From Streptomyces prunicolor NBRC 13075 (lineage in GTDB: Bacteria > Actinomycetota > Actinomycetes > Streptomycetales > Streptomycetaceae): a DNA stretch of 64,000 nt. The translations under genes and the position numbers were made by a program. The stretch spans positions 1 to 64,000 of the forward strand of contig NZ_BARF01000060.1 of assembly GCF_000367365.1 (NCBI RefSeq), in the 5' to 3' direction. The notes beneath the pieces were generated by a model, which was not told the DNA's origin, made no database searches, and was given only the letters and a program-made list of their open reading frames with translations. Positions 47,092 through 54,326 of this stretch are shown in pieces. Each line of letters starts with the position of its first letter. The first letter of the stretch is position 1.

Positions 47092-47139
47092 GGACTCATA
47101 ATCCGTCGGCCGTGGGTTCGAGTCCCACCCGCCCCACCT
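47092..47139 (+). repeat. attR: 48-bp copy of the tRNA 3' part
   Basis: Identical to 20134-20181. The 5' half of the tRNA is absent here, so this copy is not a functional tRNA gene. It marks the right edge of the island. Confidence 0.9.
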
Positions 47140-47287
47140 TCGCCTCTCCCAGGAGAACCGTTTCTACCTGCGGAAACGTCGGAACGGGTGCCGTCACTCG
47201 AAGGTGGTGACACCCGTTCAGCTATTCGGACCAAGATTCAGTGGACGTGTAGTGGACGCGGGGACGATCCGGTGGACAGGGACTGCC

Positions 47288-47719
47288 TCAGGCCGCCTTA
47301 CGGCGCCTCTTCGCAGCCCCACGAGCCGTCCTGGACCGGGTGGTTGGTAGACCTGTCGGCAGCTCCCAGCCGTCAGGTCCGGGATCCTCGGCGCGGCCGA
47401 CGGTGAAGCGCGTGAGCGAGAAGTCCGGCCGCTGCTCCTCGGGGTGGCGGTCGTTGAAGTTCTCGACCCGGACCAGCTCCAGGTCGTTCGCGGCGCAGTG
47501 CTCGCGTATCCATCGCACGGCCGCGTTGGCGGCGTCCTTCTGGCCCCGGCCGACGAGCGTGACCATGCCCAGGAGCTCAGCGTCCGGCCGGGGCTGTGCG
47601 CCGACGGCCCACGTGTTGTCGGGCTGTCGTGCGCCGTGGGCGAAGAGGACGGCGAGGTCGTCCTGCCAGATGGTGCCGGGGAGCTCCAGCGTGGTGTGTA
47701 CGGAGGAACTGGGTGCCAA
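47288..47719 (-). CDS. hypothetical protein
   Basis: A 143-residue protein I do not recognise, with TTLELPGTIWQDDLAVLFAHG, TLVGRGQKDAANAAVRWI and a basic tail (ARGAAKRRRKAA). The frame begins only at a TTG (47719) without a ribosome site, and its 5' end abuts another gene fragment on the other strand. It may therefore be truncated. It lies just outside the att repeat, after three GTGGAC repeats (47240-47280), in a strip of decayed genes. Confidence 0.45.
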   Translation of the reverse strand: MAPSSSVHTTLELPGTIWQDDLAVLFAHGARQPDNTWAVGAQPRPDAELLGMVTLVGRGQKDAANAAVRWIREHCAANDLELVRVENFNDRHPEEQRPDFSLTRFTVGRAEDPGPDGWELPTGLPTTRSRTARGAAKRRRKAA

Positions 47720-47990
47720 GAAGCCCGAGGACCTGGCCGTCGTCCTCGGCGACGACCTCGACCGCTACGTGCGCGCCGTCGGCAAGATCCACAGCCAGGT
47801 GCTGCAGGTGTGGAACCTGCTGAGCAAGGCCCAGGGCATCCAGCGCGCCATGCGGACCGACTTCAACAAGGCGGCCGTTGAGGTCCAGCAAGAGGCCGCA
47901 GAGCAGAAGACGACCAGAGGGTTGAGGGAGCCGGATGCCGGTTCCCTCAGCTCCTTCAACAGTCAACGCCCGGACCATTCCGGGCGTTGA
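47691..47990 (+). pseudogene. gene fragment, unknown family
   Basis: Coding-like codons give EELGAKKPEDLAVVLGDDLD, then RYVRAVGKIHSQVLQVWNLL and KAQGIQRAMRTDFNKAAVEV, a charged helical segment. There is no start with a ribosome site, and the 5' end meets the opposite-strand gene. A 12-bp hairpin (GTCAACGCCCGG/CCGGGCGTTGAC, 47962-47991) covers its stop and may be its terminator. Family unknown. Confidence 0.4.
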
Positions 47991-48117
47991 CGCATGATGT
48001 GCAACCCACGGGACGCAGCTTGCTTACCCTCTTCACGAACCGGTTCCAGGCGTTCCGGCATCCACAGGGGGTGTCGGTGCGCATCACCCTGGGCGGGGTC
48101 CGCTTCAAGCTCCCTTA

Positions 48118-48152
48118 CTCCCTCCCTCCCTCCCTCCCTCCCTCACTCACTC
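48118..48152. repeat. CTCC microsatellite
   Basis: Five or more CTCC units followed by two CTCA units form a pure C/T strand. Such tracts arise by slippage. Nothing suggests a regulatory role. Confidence 0.8.
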
Positions 48153-48195
48153 GGTGCGGGAGGGCGTGCCGCGTCGGGACTGCCTTTCCCAGCCT

Positions 48196-48384
48196 GAGCC
48201 TGAATTTACGGCGGCATGCCGGGCCGACCTCGACCAGCTCGGGCCCGAGCGGATCGCCGCGCGACTTCGGCGGATTGCGGAGGCCGAGGGGGATCACCGT
48301 CTCGTTCTGCTGTGCTTCGAGGACCTGGCGAAGCCGGGACTGTGGTGCCATCGACGGGTGTTCGAGCCACCGGGGACGAGGTGA
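48196..48384 (+). pseudogene. DUF488 family protein remnant
   Basis: The frame reads ACRADLDQLGPERIAARLRR, then AEGDHRLVLLCFEDLAKPGLWCHRRVF. That is the C-terminal half of a DUF488 protein, which has conserved CFE and CHR cysteines. The N-terminal part is missing and the last residues are cut. It is a fragment. Confidence 0.65.
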
Positions 48385-48387
48385 GGG

Positions 48388-48523
48388 AGCTGTCTCCGAT
48401 GGGGGCGATCACTACCAGCAGGGCATCAAGAAGCACCTCAGCGGCTGCCGCGTGAACTACACGCAAGGCAGCACCAAGTACACCCAGAAGGTGCACTGCG
48501 AATACGTGCTCGACATGAAGTAG
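48388..48523 (+). pseudogene. C-terminal gene fragment, unknown
   Basis: The frame ends HYQQGIKKHLSGCRVNYTQG, then STKYTQKVHCEYVLDMK and a TAG at 48521. It has two cysteines and the look of a secreted-protein end. No start, no family recognised. Confidence 0.35.
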
Positions 48524-48582
48524 CCACCGACACAACCAACAGGCCGGCAACCGCAGCAGGAGAGAGTCGTCAACGGTATGCC

Positions 48583-48830
48583 TCGGGTCCACGCGGTGAA
48601 CCGGCGATGCGCCGTCGCCCGCGAGACACACCGAACGTCTCCGGCAGATGCCGCCAGGCGCACCCGCTGGTCAGCACATGCACGACTGCCGTGAACGCAG
48701 CCCGCTCGTCACACGGAGCGGTCCCGCTGCCCTGCGGACGGGAGTTGAGCGACGGCAACAACGGAGCGACCAGCTTCCATAGACCATCAAGAACCAGCCG
48801 CTGCGACAGATCGACACCCACAAGCGGCAA
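48583..48830 (-). pseudogene. IS5-family transposase N-terminal remnant
   Basis: From 48830 the frame reads LWKLVAPLLPSLNSRPQGSG, then ERAAFTAVVHVLTSGCAWRHLPETFGVSRG. That is the N-terminal DUF4096 domain of IS5 transposases. The continuation ATAHRRFTAWTR appears one frame over, so a base was lost near 48630. The DDE domain is absent. Confidence 0.75.
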
Positions 48831-48960
48831 TGATGCCCCGGCTGTGACTGAGCGCTTCTTTCGCCAGGTATCGCGCTGAGCACCTGTCCTGGCGTCCCGC
48901 CGGCTCGTTGGTGTCAGAAAATCCCGAACTCATCATTCACACTCCGGGCAGGATGCCTCC

Positions 48961-50478
48961 GTGCATCACATCCTGTGCGGGCTCGCCGCCAATCCAGCCC
49001 TGTCGTCCGAGCTGGTCGACCGGCTGATAACCATCGCGGACGACGACATCGCCACGGACCTCGCCTGTCGCGCGGACCTCAGCCGCGCACAGGCGGTCGC
49101 GTTGGCCGAGCGCGTCGGCGGGAGCGCGGTGCGGCTCGCGTACGCGGGGCGGCTGACCGCCGCCGATGTCGATCCCGCTGTCTGGCCGGATGCCGCCCTC
49201 GCCCTGCTCGACCACGGTGTCGGCCGCCCGGAGTGGGCGCGTCTCCTCGCGGCGGACCCGGTCCGTGAGCGCCGGGAGAAGCTGGCAGCCTGCCCCGGCC
49301 TCCCGTCCGATGTGGTGGACACGCTCGCGGTGGACCCGGACGTACGTGTCGTCGCCGAACTCGCGTTGTGGACCACCCCCGACGTGGCCGCGAGGCTCGC
49401 CGTCCATCCGCACGCCGAGGTACGCCGCATGGTGGCGGGCAACGAGGCGACGCCCCCCGCCGTACTGGCGGCGTTGGTGACCGCAGAAGGGCTGCCTGCG
49501 GCGCGACGCTGCCTGGTCTGTGACCGCGAGGAGATTCCCTTCGTTCACGATCGGCACTGCCCACGGCTCGACTGCGATCTACCGCCGGGCGCCTCCTGCG
49601 ACGGCTCCCACGAGTCCACCGTCCATGCCATGCGGGAGGCGGCACTGCGTAACCCTGCCACCCCCGTCGAAGCCGTCGTCGGCTTCGTGGACCATCCGTC
49701 GATGCTGTTGCGCTGGGCGCTCGCCGCCCGCCAGGACCTGCCCCGGCAGGCGTGTGCACGGCTCGCCTCGGACCCCGCTCCCGGTGTCCGCGCCGACCTT
49801 GCCGAGAATCCCGCGATCGACGATGCCCTGATCCGTGCGCTGGCCGGTGACCGTGACCCCGACGTGCGCCGCGGGCTTGCCCACCATCCCCGCGTGCCGC
49901 TCGACGTGCTCACCCACCTGGCCCGAACTGCCAAGATCGGCAACACCCTGCTGCCCCGTATCGCCGCCTCTTCCCCCGCCGAGGTCGAAGAACTGGCCAA
50001 GTCACCGGACCCGGCTGCCCGCATGCTCGTGGCCCAACTACGCAATCTGCCAAGCGGGATACGCGACCGGCTGGCCGACGACCCCGACGCGAAGGTGGTC
50101 AAGGCCCTCGCTCCGCACCCCGGTCTCACCGAAGCGCAGTTGCGCGCCATGGTCGACCGACACGGCGTCCGTGTCCTGGCCAAGGTGGCGACCAACCCGG
50201 ACGCGCCCCCGGCACTGCTGGAGGAACTGGTCCGGCACGAACCAACGGTGCAGAAGGTGTTCCGTGCGGTTGCCCGACATCGCGGGGCAACGGCCTCGGC
50301 GCTGCTCGTCTGCCTCGCGGACAGACAGGCGAGACCCGTGGCCGCCGGCCATCCGGCGCTCCCGCCACCGGTCGTCGTAGAGCTGCTCGCCGACGCGGAC
50401 CGGCAAGTAGCGGAAGCCGCCGCAGCCAACCCGTCCCTGCCGCCTGCCGTGCTGTCCGATCTGGTGTGCCTGCGGTGA
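48961..50478 (+). CDS. leucine-rich-repeat-variant (LRV) protein with Cys/His cluster
   Basis: A 505-residue solenoid protein made of about 20 LRV-type units (LASDPAPGVRADLAENPAID, LAHHPRVPLDVLTHLAR, LATNPDAPPALLEELVRHE pattern, about 23 residues each). In the middle (about residues 180-225) sits a Cys/His-rich insert: CLVC, HDRHC, LDC, ASCDGSH. Azotobacter LRV carries a 4Fe-4S cluster on Cys residues, so a metal or Fe-S site is plausible. Usual role: protein-protein or nucleic-acid scaffolding, unknown here. GTG 48961 starts just after a GCAGG-like weak site. No signal peptide. Confidence 0.75.
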   Translation: MHHILCGLAANPALSSELVDRLITIADDDIATDLACRADLSRAQAVALAERVGGSAVRLAYAGRLTAADVDPAVWPDAALALLDHGVGRPEWARLLAADPVRERREKLAACPGLPSDVVDTLAVDPDVRVVAELALWTTPDVAARLAVHPHAEVRRMVAGNEATPPAVLAALVTAEGLPAARRCLVCDREEIPFVHDRHCPRLDCDLPPGASCDGSHESTVHAMREAALRNPATPVEAVVGFVDHPSMLLRWALAARQDLPRQACARLASDPAPGVRADLAENPAIDDALIRALAGDRDPDVRRGLAHHPRVPLDVLTHLARTAKIGNTLLPRIAASSPAEVEELAKSPDPAARMLVAQLRNLPSGIRDRLADDPDAKVVKALAPHPGLTEAQLRAMVDRHGVRVLAKVATNPDAPPALLEELVRHEPTVQKVFRAVARHRGATASALLVCLADRQARPVAAGHPALPPPVVVELLADADRQVAEAAAANPSLPPAVLSDLVCLR

Positions 50479-50576
50479 GCGCCCCGCCCGCCGGGTCGAC
50501 CGCTCACTGCAGGCGCACCAGATCCTGATCGTCCGGGGCTTGCGGGCGGCTCGTCGGCGCCGCCAGGATCGGCTGC

Positions 50577-51266
50577 ATGATCAAGGGTGTGATGTTCGAC
50601 TTCTCCGGGACCCTCTTCCGGATCGAATCGGCCGCGCAGTGGTTGCGCGCGGTGGCGACGAAGGCCGGTCTGGACGTGCCCGAGGGTGAACTCGACGCGT
50701 GCGTCAGCCGGTTGGAAGAGTTCGGGGCCCAGCCCGGAGGGGTTCCTCCGCGCAAGGTGCCGCCCCATCTGGAGGCGCTGTGGCGGGAGCGTGATCTGAC
50801 CGCCGAACGACACCGGGCCGCCTTCACAGCCCTTGCCCGGGAAGCGAAACCGCCGGCGGCCGACCTGGCCGACGCCCTGTATGAACGTTCCCAGGTGCCC
50901 GGGGCATGGCTGCCTTATCCCGACACCGAGGAGACCCTCCGCGCCCTGCGCGGGCGAGGCATCCCGGTCGCTGTCGTCAGCAACATCGGCTGGGACATGC
51001 GCCCCGTCTTCCGCGACCACGGTGTCGATGACCTCGTGGACGCCTACTTCCTCTCCTTCGAGCGCGGGGTGAAGAAGCCCGATCCCCGGATCTTCCAGAT
51101 GGCGTGCGACCAGCTCGGAGTGGCGCCCGGCGACGCACTCATGGTGGGCGACGAGCCTGTCGCGGACGTCGGAGCCGCCACGCTGGGATGCCGGGTCCAC
51201 CTGGTCGATCCCCTGCCCGTTGACCAGCGTCCCGGCGCGCTGGCCGAGGTGCTCCAGCTCCTCTGA
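50577..51266 (+). CDS. HAD-superfamily hydrolase
   Basis: A 229-residue HAD protein with the four motifs. I: VMFDFSGTLF; II: VVSNIGWD; III: the Lys in GVKKPDPRIF; IV: LMVGDEPVADVGAA. The nucleophile Asp8 is present. The second motif-I residue is Ser (DFS) rather than Asp, a variant more like haloacid dehalogenase or unusual phosphatases than standard phosphatases. A helical cap lies between I and II. Substrate unknown. It stands alone between the LRV gene and the surface protein. Confidence 0.85.
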   Translation: MIKGVMFDFSGTLFRIESAAQWLRAVATKAGLDVPEGELDACVSRLEEFGAQPGGVPPRKVPPHLEALWRERDLTAERHRAAFTALAREAKPPAADLADALYERSQVPGAWLPYPDTEETLRALRGRGIPVAVVSNIGWDMRPVFRDHGVDDLVDAYFLSFERGVKKPDPRIFQMACDQLGVAPGDALMVGDEPVADVGAATLGCRVHLVDPLPVDQRPGALAEVLQLL

Positions 51267-51372
51267 CATGGCCCGACCGGGGCGACCTTCGGCCCGATGA
51301 TGAGGGCCCGGCGACCGAACGCCGTCCAGCCCTCGGGCACAACCCTCCGGTGTTCTGGCGTGTCCACGTAGT

Positions 51373-52971
51373 GTGCTGACGATACGTAGAACATGGCGAA
51401 GAGCGGCGGCTGCCGCTTTCGTGGCCGCCGTCATGGCGGTCGCGACCCCGGCCGCGCACGCCGCCGGAACGACGCTCGTCCTGGACGCCCAGGAGAACTA
51501 CTACCTCCCTACTGAGGGCGAGGGCCCGAACCTGAACCTCGGCATCACCGCCTCGGGCGGGGACGCCCATGACGTCTCGGTCGCGGTCGACGCGTCGTCC
51601 CTCGCGGGGAAGGCGACGATGGAGGTCACGGGGGACTGCGTGAGCACCGGCACCCTGAAGGTGAGGTGCGACGTGGGCCCGTTGTCGGGCAAGGAGTCGA
51701 TCGACCCGTTCTTCCTGAAGCCCACCGCGGCCGCCAAGGCGGGCGACACCGGTGCCATCACCTACACCGCCACCGCCTCCGACGCGGCCACCGTGACGGG
51801 GAAGACGGACGTCCTGGTCGGCGGGCCCAAGCTCGTCGCCCGGCCCTACCCGGCGCTGAAGGGCATCGCGCCCGGCGCCGTCTTCGAGCGCATCCCGGCC
51901 TTCGCCGACACCGGCGCAGCCCCCGCCGACAAGGGCGTCATGCTGTGGGCGCAGGACTCGGACGGCGTCTCTCTGGCCCGTGACCACTCCAACTGCCACT
52001 ACTCGGACCAGTCCGACATCGGCGCCTGGTGCCGGTTCGACACCCCGGTCGCGCCCGGCGCGGCCTACGAGACGGACGCGCCGCTGCGCTACACCGCCTC
52101 CAAGGACACGATGTACGGCTACAACACCTACCTCGCGTGGCCGGTCGGCGGCAGCGCGCCCGACTCCTTCGACCCGTCCGACTTCCCCGACACCGGCACC
52201 GGCGCGCCGCTCGGCCTGAAGTCCGTCGCCTCCGGCTCCGGATTCACCGGCTCCGGGTACGGCACCTTCGCCACCACCCAGCACGCCGACTACCAGGCGC
52301 TCGGTGACACGGTCGAGGGCAAGGTCGGCGAGACGGTGAGCATCACCGTGGGCGTGCGGAACAACGGTCCGGGCCGGATGGACTTCCGGTGGGGGGATGC
52401 CGACAACTCCGGCACGTTCGTGGTGACCCCGCCCGCCGGCACCACGATCACCGGCGCCCCCGGCCCCGGCGAGCAGGGCGACCCCGGGCCGCTGTGGAGC
52501 TGCACACCGGGCAAGGCCGGCGCGAAGAGCTACACCTGCGACATCGCCAGCACGGACTTCGGGCCGGGCGACTCCGTGACCCAGGAGTTCACGGTGCGGA
52601 TCGACAAGGTCGTCCCCGACGCGCGGGGCAGCGTCCGGGCGGTGGAGAACCCCGAGTACCCCAATCGTGACGACGACGCGGCGAACGACACCGCTGCGGT
52701 CACGGTGAAGGCCACCGGCTCGGCGACGTCCAGCCCGTCGCCCAGTGCATCCGCATCGGCGTCCGCGTCCCCGTCGGCCACGGCCACCGCGAGCCCGTCC
52801 GGCTCCGGGGCGGGAACCAGCGGCGGGACGACGACCGGCGGCGGGCTCGCCGCCACGGGCGCGGACGGAGTCCTGCTGCGGGCGGGCATCGCCGTCCTGC
52901 TGGTGGCGGGCGGCGCGCTGGTGTTCCTGGCGGCGCGGAGGTCACGGCTGCAGGGCGTCAGCGGTCGATGA
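51373..52971 (+). CDS. LAATG-anchored secreted surface protein
   Basis: A 532-residue exported protein: a signal peptide ends at AHA near residue 30, then beta-rich, DUF11/Ig-like units (VGVRNNGPGRMDF, FTVRIDKVVPDA), then a Ser/Ala/Thr-Pro wall-spanning stretch. The C-terminus has the sorting signal LAATGAD, a hydrophobic segment and the basic tail RRSRLQG. Streptomyces LAxTG proteins are linked to peptidoglycan by class E sortases. GTG 51373 is the most upstream fitting start; the frame is closed before it. Function beyond surface display is unknown. Confidence 0.85.
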   Translation: MLTIRRTWRRAAAAAFVAAVMAVATPAAHAAGTTLVLDAQENYYLPTEGEGPNLNLGITASGGDAHDVSVAVDASSLAGKATMEVTGDCVSTGTLKVRCDVGPLSGKESIDPFFLKPTAAAKAGDTGAITYTATASDAATVTGKTDVLVGGPKLVARPYPALKGIAPGAVFERIPAFADTGAAPADKGVMLWAQDSDGVSLARDHSNCHYSDQSDIGAWCRFDTPVAPGAAYETDAPLRYTASKDTMYGYNTYLAWPVGGSAPDSFDPSDFPDTGTGAPLGLKSVASGSGFTGSGYGTFATTQHADYQALGDTVEGKVGETVSITVGVRNNGPGRMDFRWGDADNSGTFVVTPPAGTTITGAPGPGEQGDPGPLWSCTPGKAGAKSYTCDIASTDFGPGDSVTQEFTVRIDKVVPDARGSVRAVENPEYPNRDDDAANDTAAVTVKATGSATSSPSPSASASASASPSATATASPSGSGAGTSGGTTTGGGLAATGADGVLLRAGIAVLLVAGGALVFLAARRSRLQGVSGR

Positions 52972-53011
52972 GGCATTCCGTCACCTCGCGAACCGCATTT
53001 CGTCAGTAGCC

Positions 53012-53100
53012 CGACCAACCCCGCGGGTGCGGGGAGCAGTTGCCGGAGCGGGACTTGCCAACCATGTTGACGGGACCAACCCCGCGCCCGCGAGGAGTTG
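53012..53100. CRISPR. minimal CRISPR remnant (two repeats, one spacer)
   Basis: GACCAACCCCGCG followed by GGTGCGGGGAGCAG (53013-53039) resembles type I-E repeats of actinobacteria. Sixty-one bases later, at 53074-53100, the copy keeps GACCAACCCCGCG and then decays (CCCGCGAGGAGTTG). A 61-base period equals a repeat of 28-29 plus a spacer of 32-33. The single spacer begins near 53042. No cas gene is in the window. It is probably an eroded array end. Confidence 0.55.
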
Positions 53101-53161
53101 GGCGAGCCACTGAATTCCACTCGTGCCCGCACGGTGCTGGAGAACCGTGCCGTCGCTGAGG

Positions 53162-53980
53162 TCACCTCTCCGCCGAGTGGATCACGGCGACAGGACAGTC
53201 CGCGCGGTGCAGGGCCACCATGCCGACCGGGGTCGGCAGCGCACCTGTCCGGCGGCCCCGGCCTCGCGTACCGACGACGATCAGCTGGGCCCGGGTGCTC
53301 GCCTCGACGAGCGCCCGGCTGAGCCCGCCTCGGGCGCGGGCACGGTGTGTGGTGACGTCCGGGTGCTTACCGCTCTGCACGGACAGGGCTTCGGCGAAGG
53401 CGTCGTGCGACCGGCCGTGCCACGCGGTCGTCCTCTCCAGCACGACCAGGTCCGTGTCACGCGCCGCCGCCTCGGCGTAGGCGAACTCCACCGCCTCCCG
53501 GACCTCCTGTGCGTGGCCGCCGACCAGCACGACGGGACCGGCCGGGTCCGGCCTGCCGCGTACCACCAGCATCGGCGTACGTCCGTGGGCCGCCAACTGC
53601 CCGGCGACCGAGCCACGTCGCAGCGACCCGGCCCCGCCCGGCGGACGGCCGCCGACCACGAGGAGGGACGCCTCTCGGGATGCGGACTCCAGCACCGCCA
53701 CGGGGGAACCCATCAAGACCTCGTGCGTCACGCGGAGTTGGGGCGCGGCACCGACGGCCCATCGCTCGGCCTCGGTCAACGCGCCCTTCACCACACGGCA
53801 CGCCCCCGCTCCACTCCGGTCCCAGGGCGGAACACCGGGCGACACCTGGGCTGTCGGCCACTCATAGGCGTACGCCAACCGGAGTTCCACCCCGCTGCGA
53901 TCGGCCTCGTGCGCCGCGGCCTCCACCGAGGCCATGCCTGACTGCGAGCCATTGACTCCCACTACGACCGGGCCGCTCAT
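53162..53980 (-). CDS. universal stress protein (two USP domains)
   Basis: A 272-residue protein with two USP folds. Domain 1 opens VVVGVNGSQSGMASVEAA and ends in VVGGRPPGG with GS...RTPMLVVRG. Domain 2 ends LIVVGTRGRGRRTG, then HRADCPVAVIH. The G-2x-G-9x-G(S/T) ATP-binding pattern is partly kept in both. GGGAGGACC before ATG 53980 fixes the start. It belongs to the stress gene cluster at the end of the window. Confidence 0.9.
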   Translation of the reverse strand: MSGPVVVGVNGSQSGMASVEAAAHEADRSGVELRLAYAYEWPTAQVSPGVPPWDRSGAGACRVVKGALTEAERWAVGAAPQLRVTHEVLMGSPVAVLESASREASLLVVGGRPPGGAGSLRRGSVAGQLAAHGRTPMLVVRGRPDPAGPVVLVGGHAQEVREAVEFAYAEAAARDTDLVVLERTTAWHGRSHDAFAEALSVQSGKHPDVTTHRARARGGLSRALVEASTRAQLIVVGTRGRGRRTGALPTPVGMVALHRADCPVAVIHSAER

Positions 53981-54326
53981 GACGGTCCTCCCTTCACCAC
54001 ACGTCGTCTCGGAACCTCGGGCGCCTCGCGCGGCGTTCGCCGGCGGGCGACCGGGTGCTGCCGGATCCGTGACCTCGCGGTGTCGGCCCGGCAGCACCCG
54101 GCTTGCTCCCCGGGACTCAGACTTTCCCCGGCGCCGCGCACCCGACAGGGCCGGACGGGTACCCGAAGCGTGCCGTCCGGCCCTGACTCGGCTCCCTGCC
54201 ACGGCAGGAGACGGAGGGGCAGCGGACGGAGGAGTGGTAAGGAGCGGCAGCGGACGGAGGAGCAGCAAGGAGGGGTGGAGGGCGGAGGGTCAGGAACGGG
54301 ACGACTGGGGTGCGAGGGGCGTCCGG
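53981..54326. other. intergenic region with 28-bp tandem repeat
   Basis: This is the promoter side of the stress-protein gene, and it lies downstream of the sensor kinase. It contains a purine-rich imperfect tandem repeat of 28 bases (54219-54246 and 54247-54274; core GCAGCGGACGGAGGAG). An ACCCGACAGGGCCGGACGGG stretch (near 54140-54160) contains GGCCCTGTC on the reverse strand. No gene seen. Confidence 0.55.

Larger units (their letters stand above)
20134..47139. mobile_element. 27-kb tRNA-integrated genomic island rich in conflict genes
   Basis: The island is bounded by a 48-bp direct repeat made from the 3' part of the CAT tRNA (20134-20181 and 47092-47139). This is the hallmark of integrase-mediated insertion at a tRNA 3' end. 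The tRNA stays whole because the island supplies an identical 3' end. Contents: RHS toxin and immunity array, LamG protein, XRE-ImmA/IrrE pair, Trypco1/trypsin-TPR pair, EACC1-caspase operon, HigA antitoxin, IS4 and IS3 remnants. No integrase, excisionase, replication or transfer gene was recognised, so it is probably fixed in place or depends on another element. Confidence 0.8.

Noticed and set aside
47092-47139. A second CAT tRNA gene
   Set aside because: Only the 3' part is present; no acceptor 5' strand or D arm precedes it. It is the att repeat.
20134-47139. Prophage
   Set aside because: No capsid, tail, portal, terminase, lysis or phage replication gene was seen.
48118-48152. CTCC tract as a regulatory or structural element
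   Set aside because: Simple slippage repeat in a region of gene fragments, with no intact gene to control.
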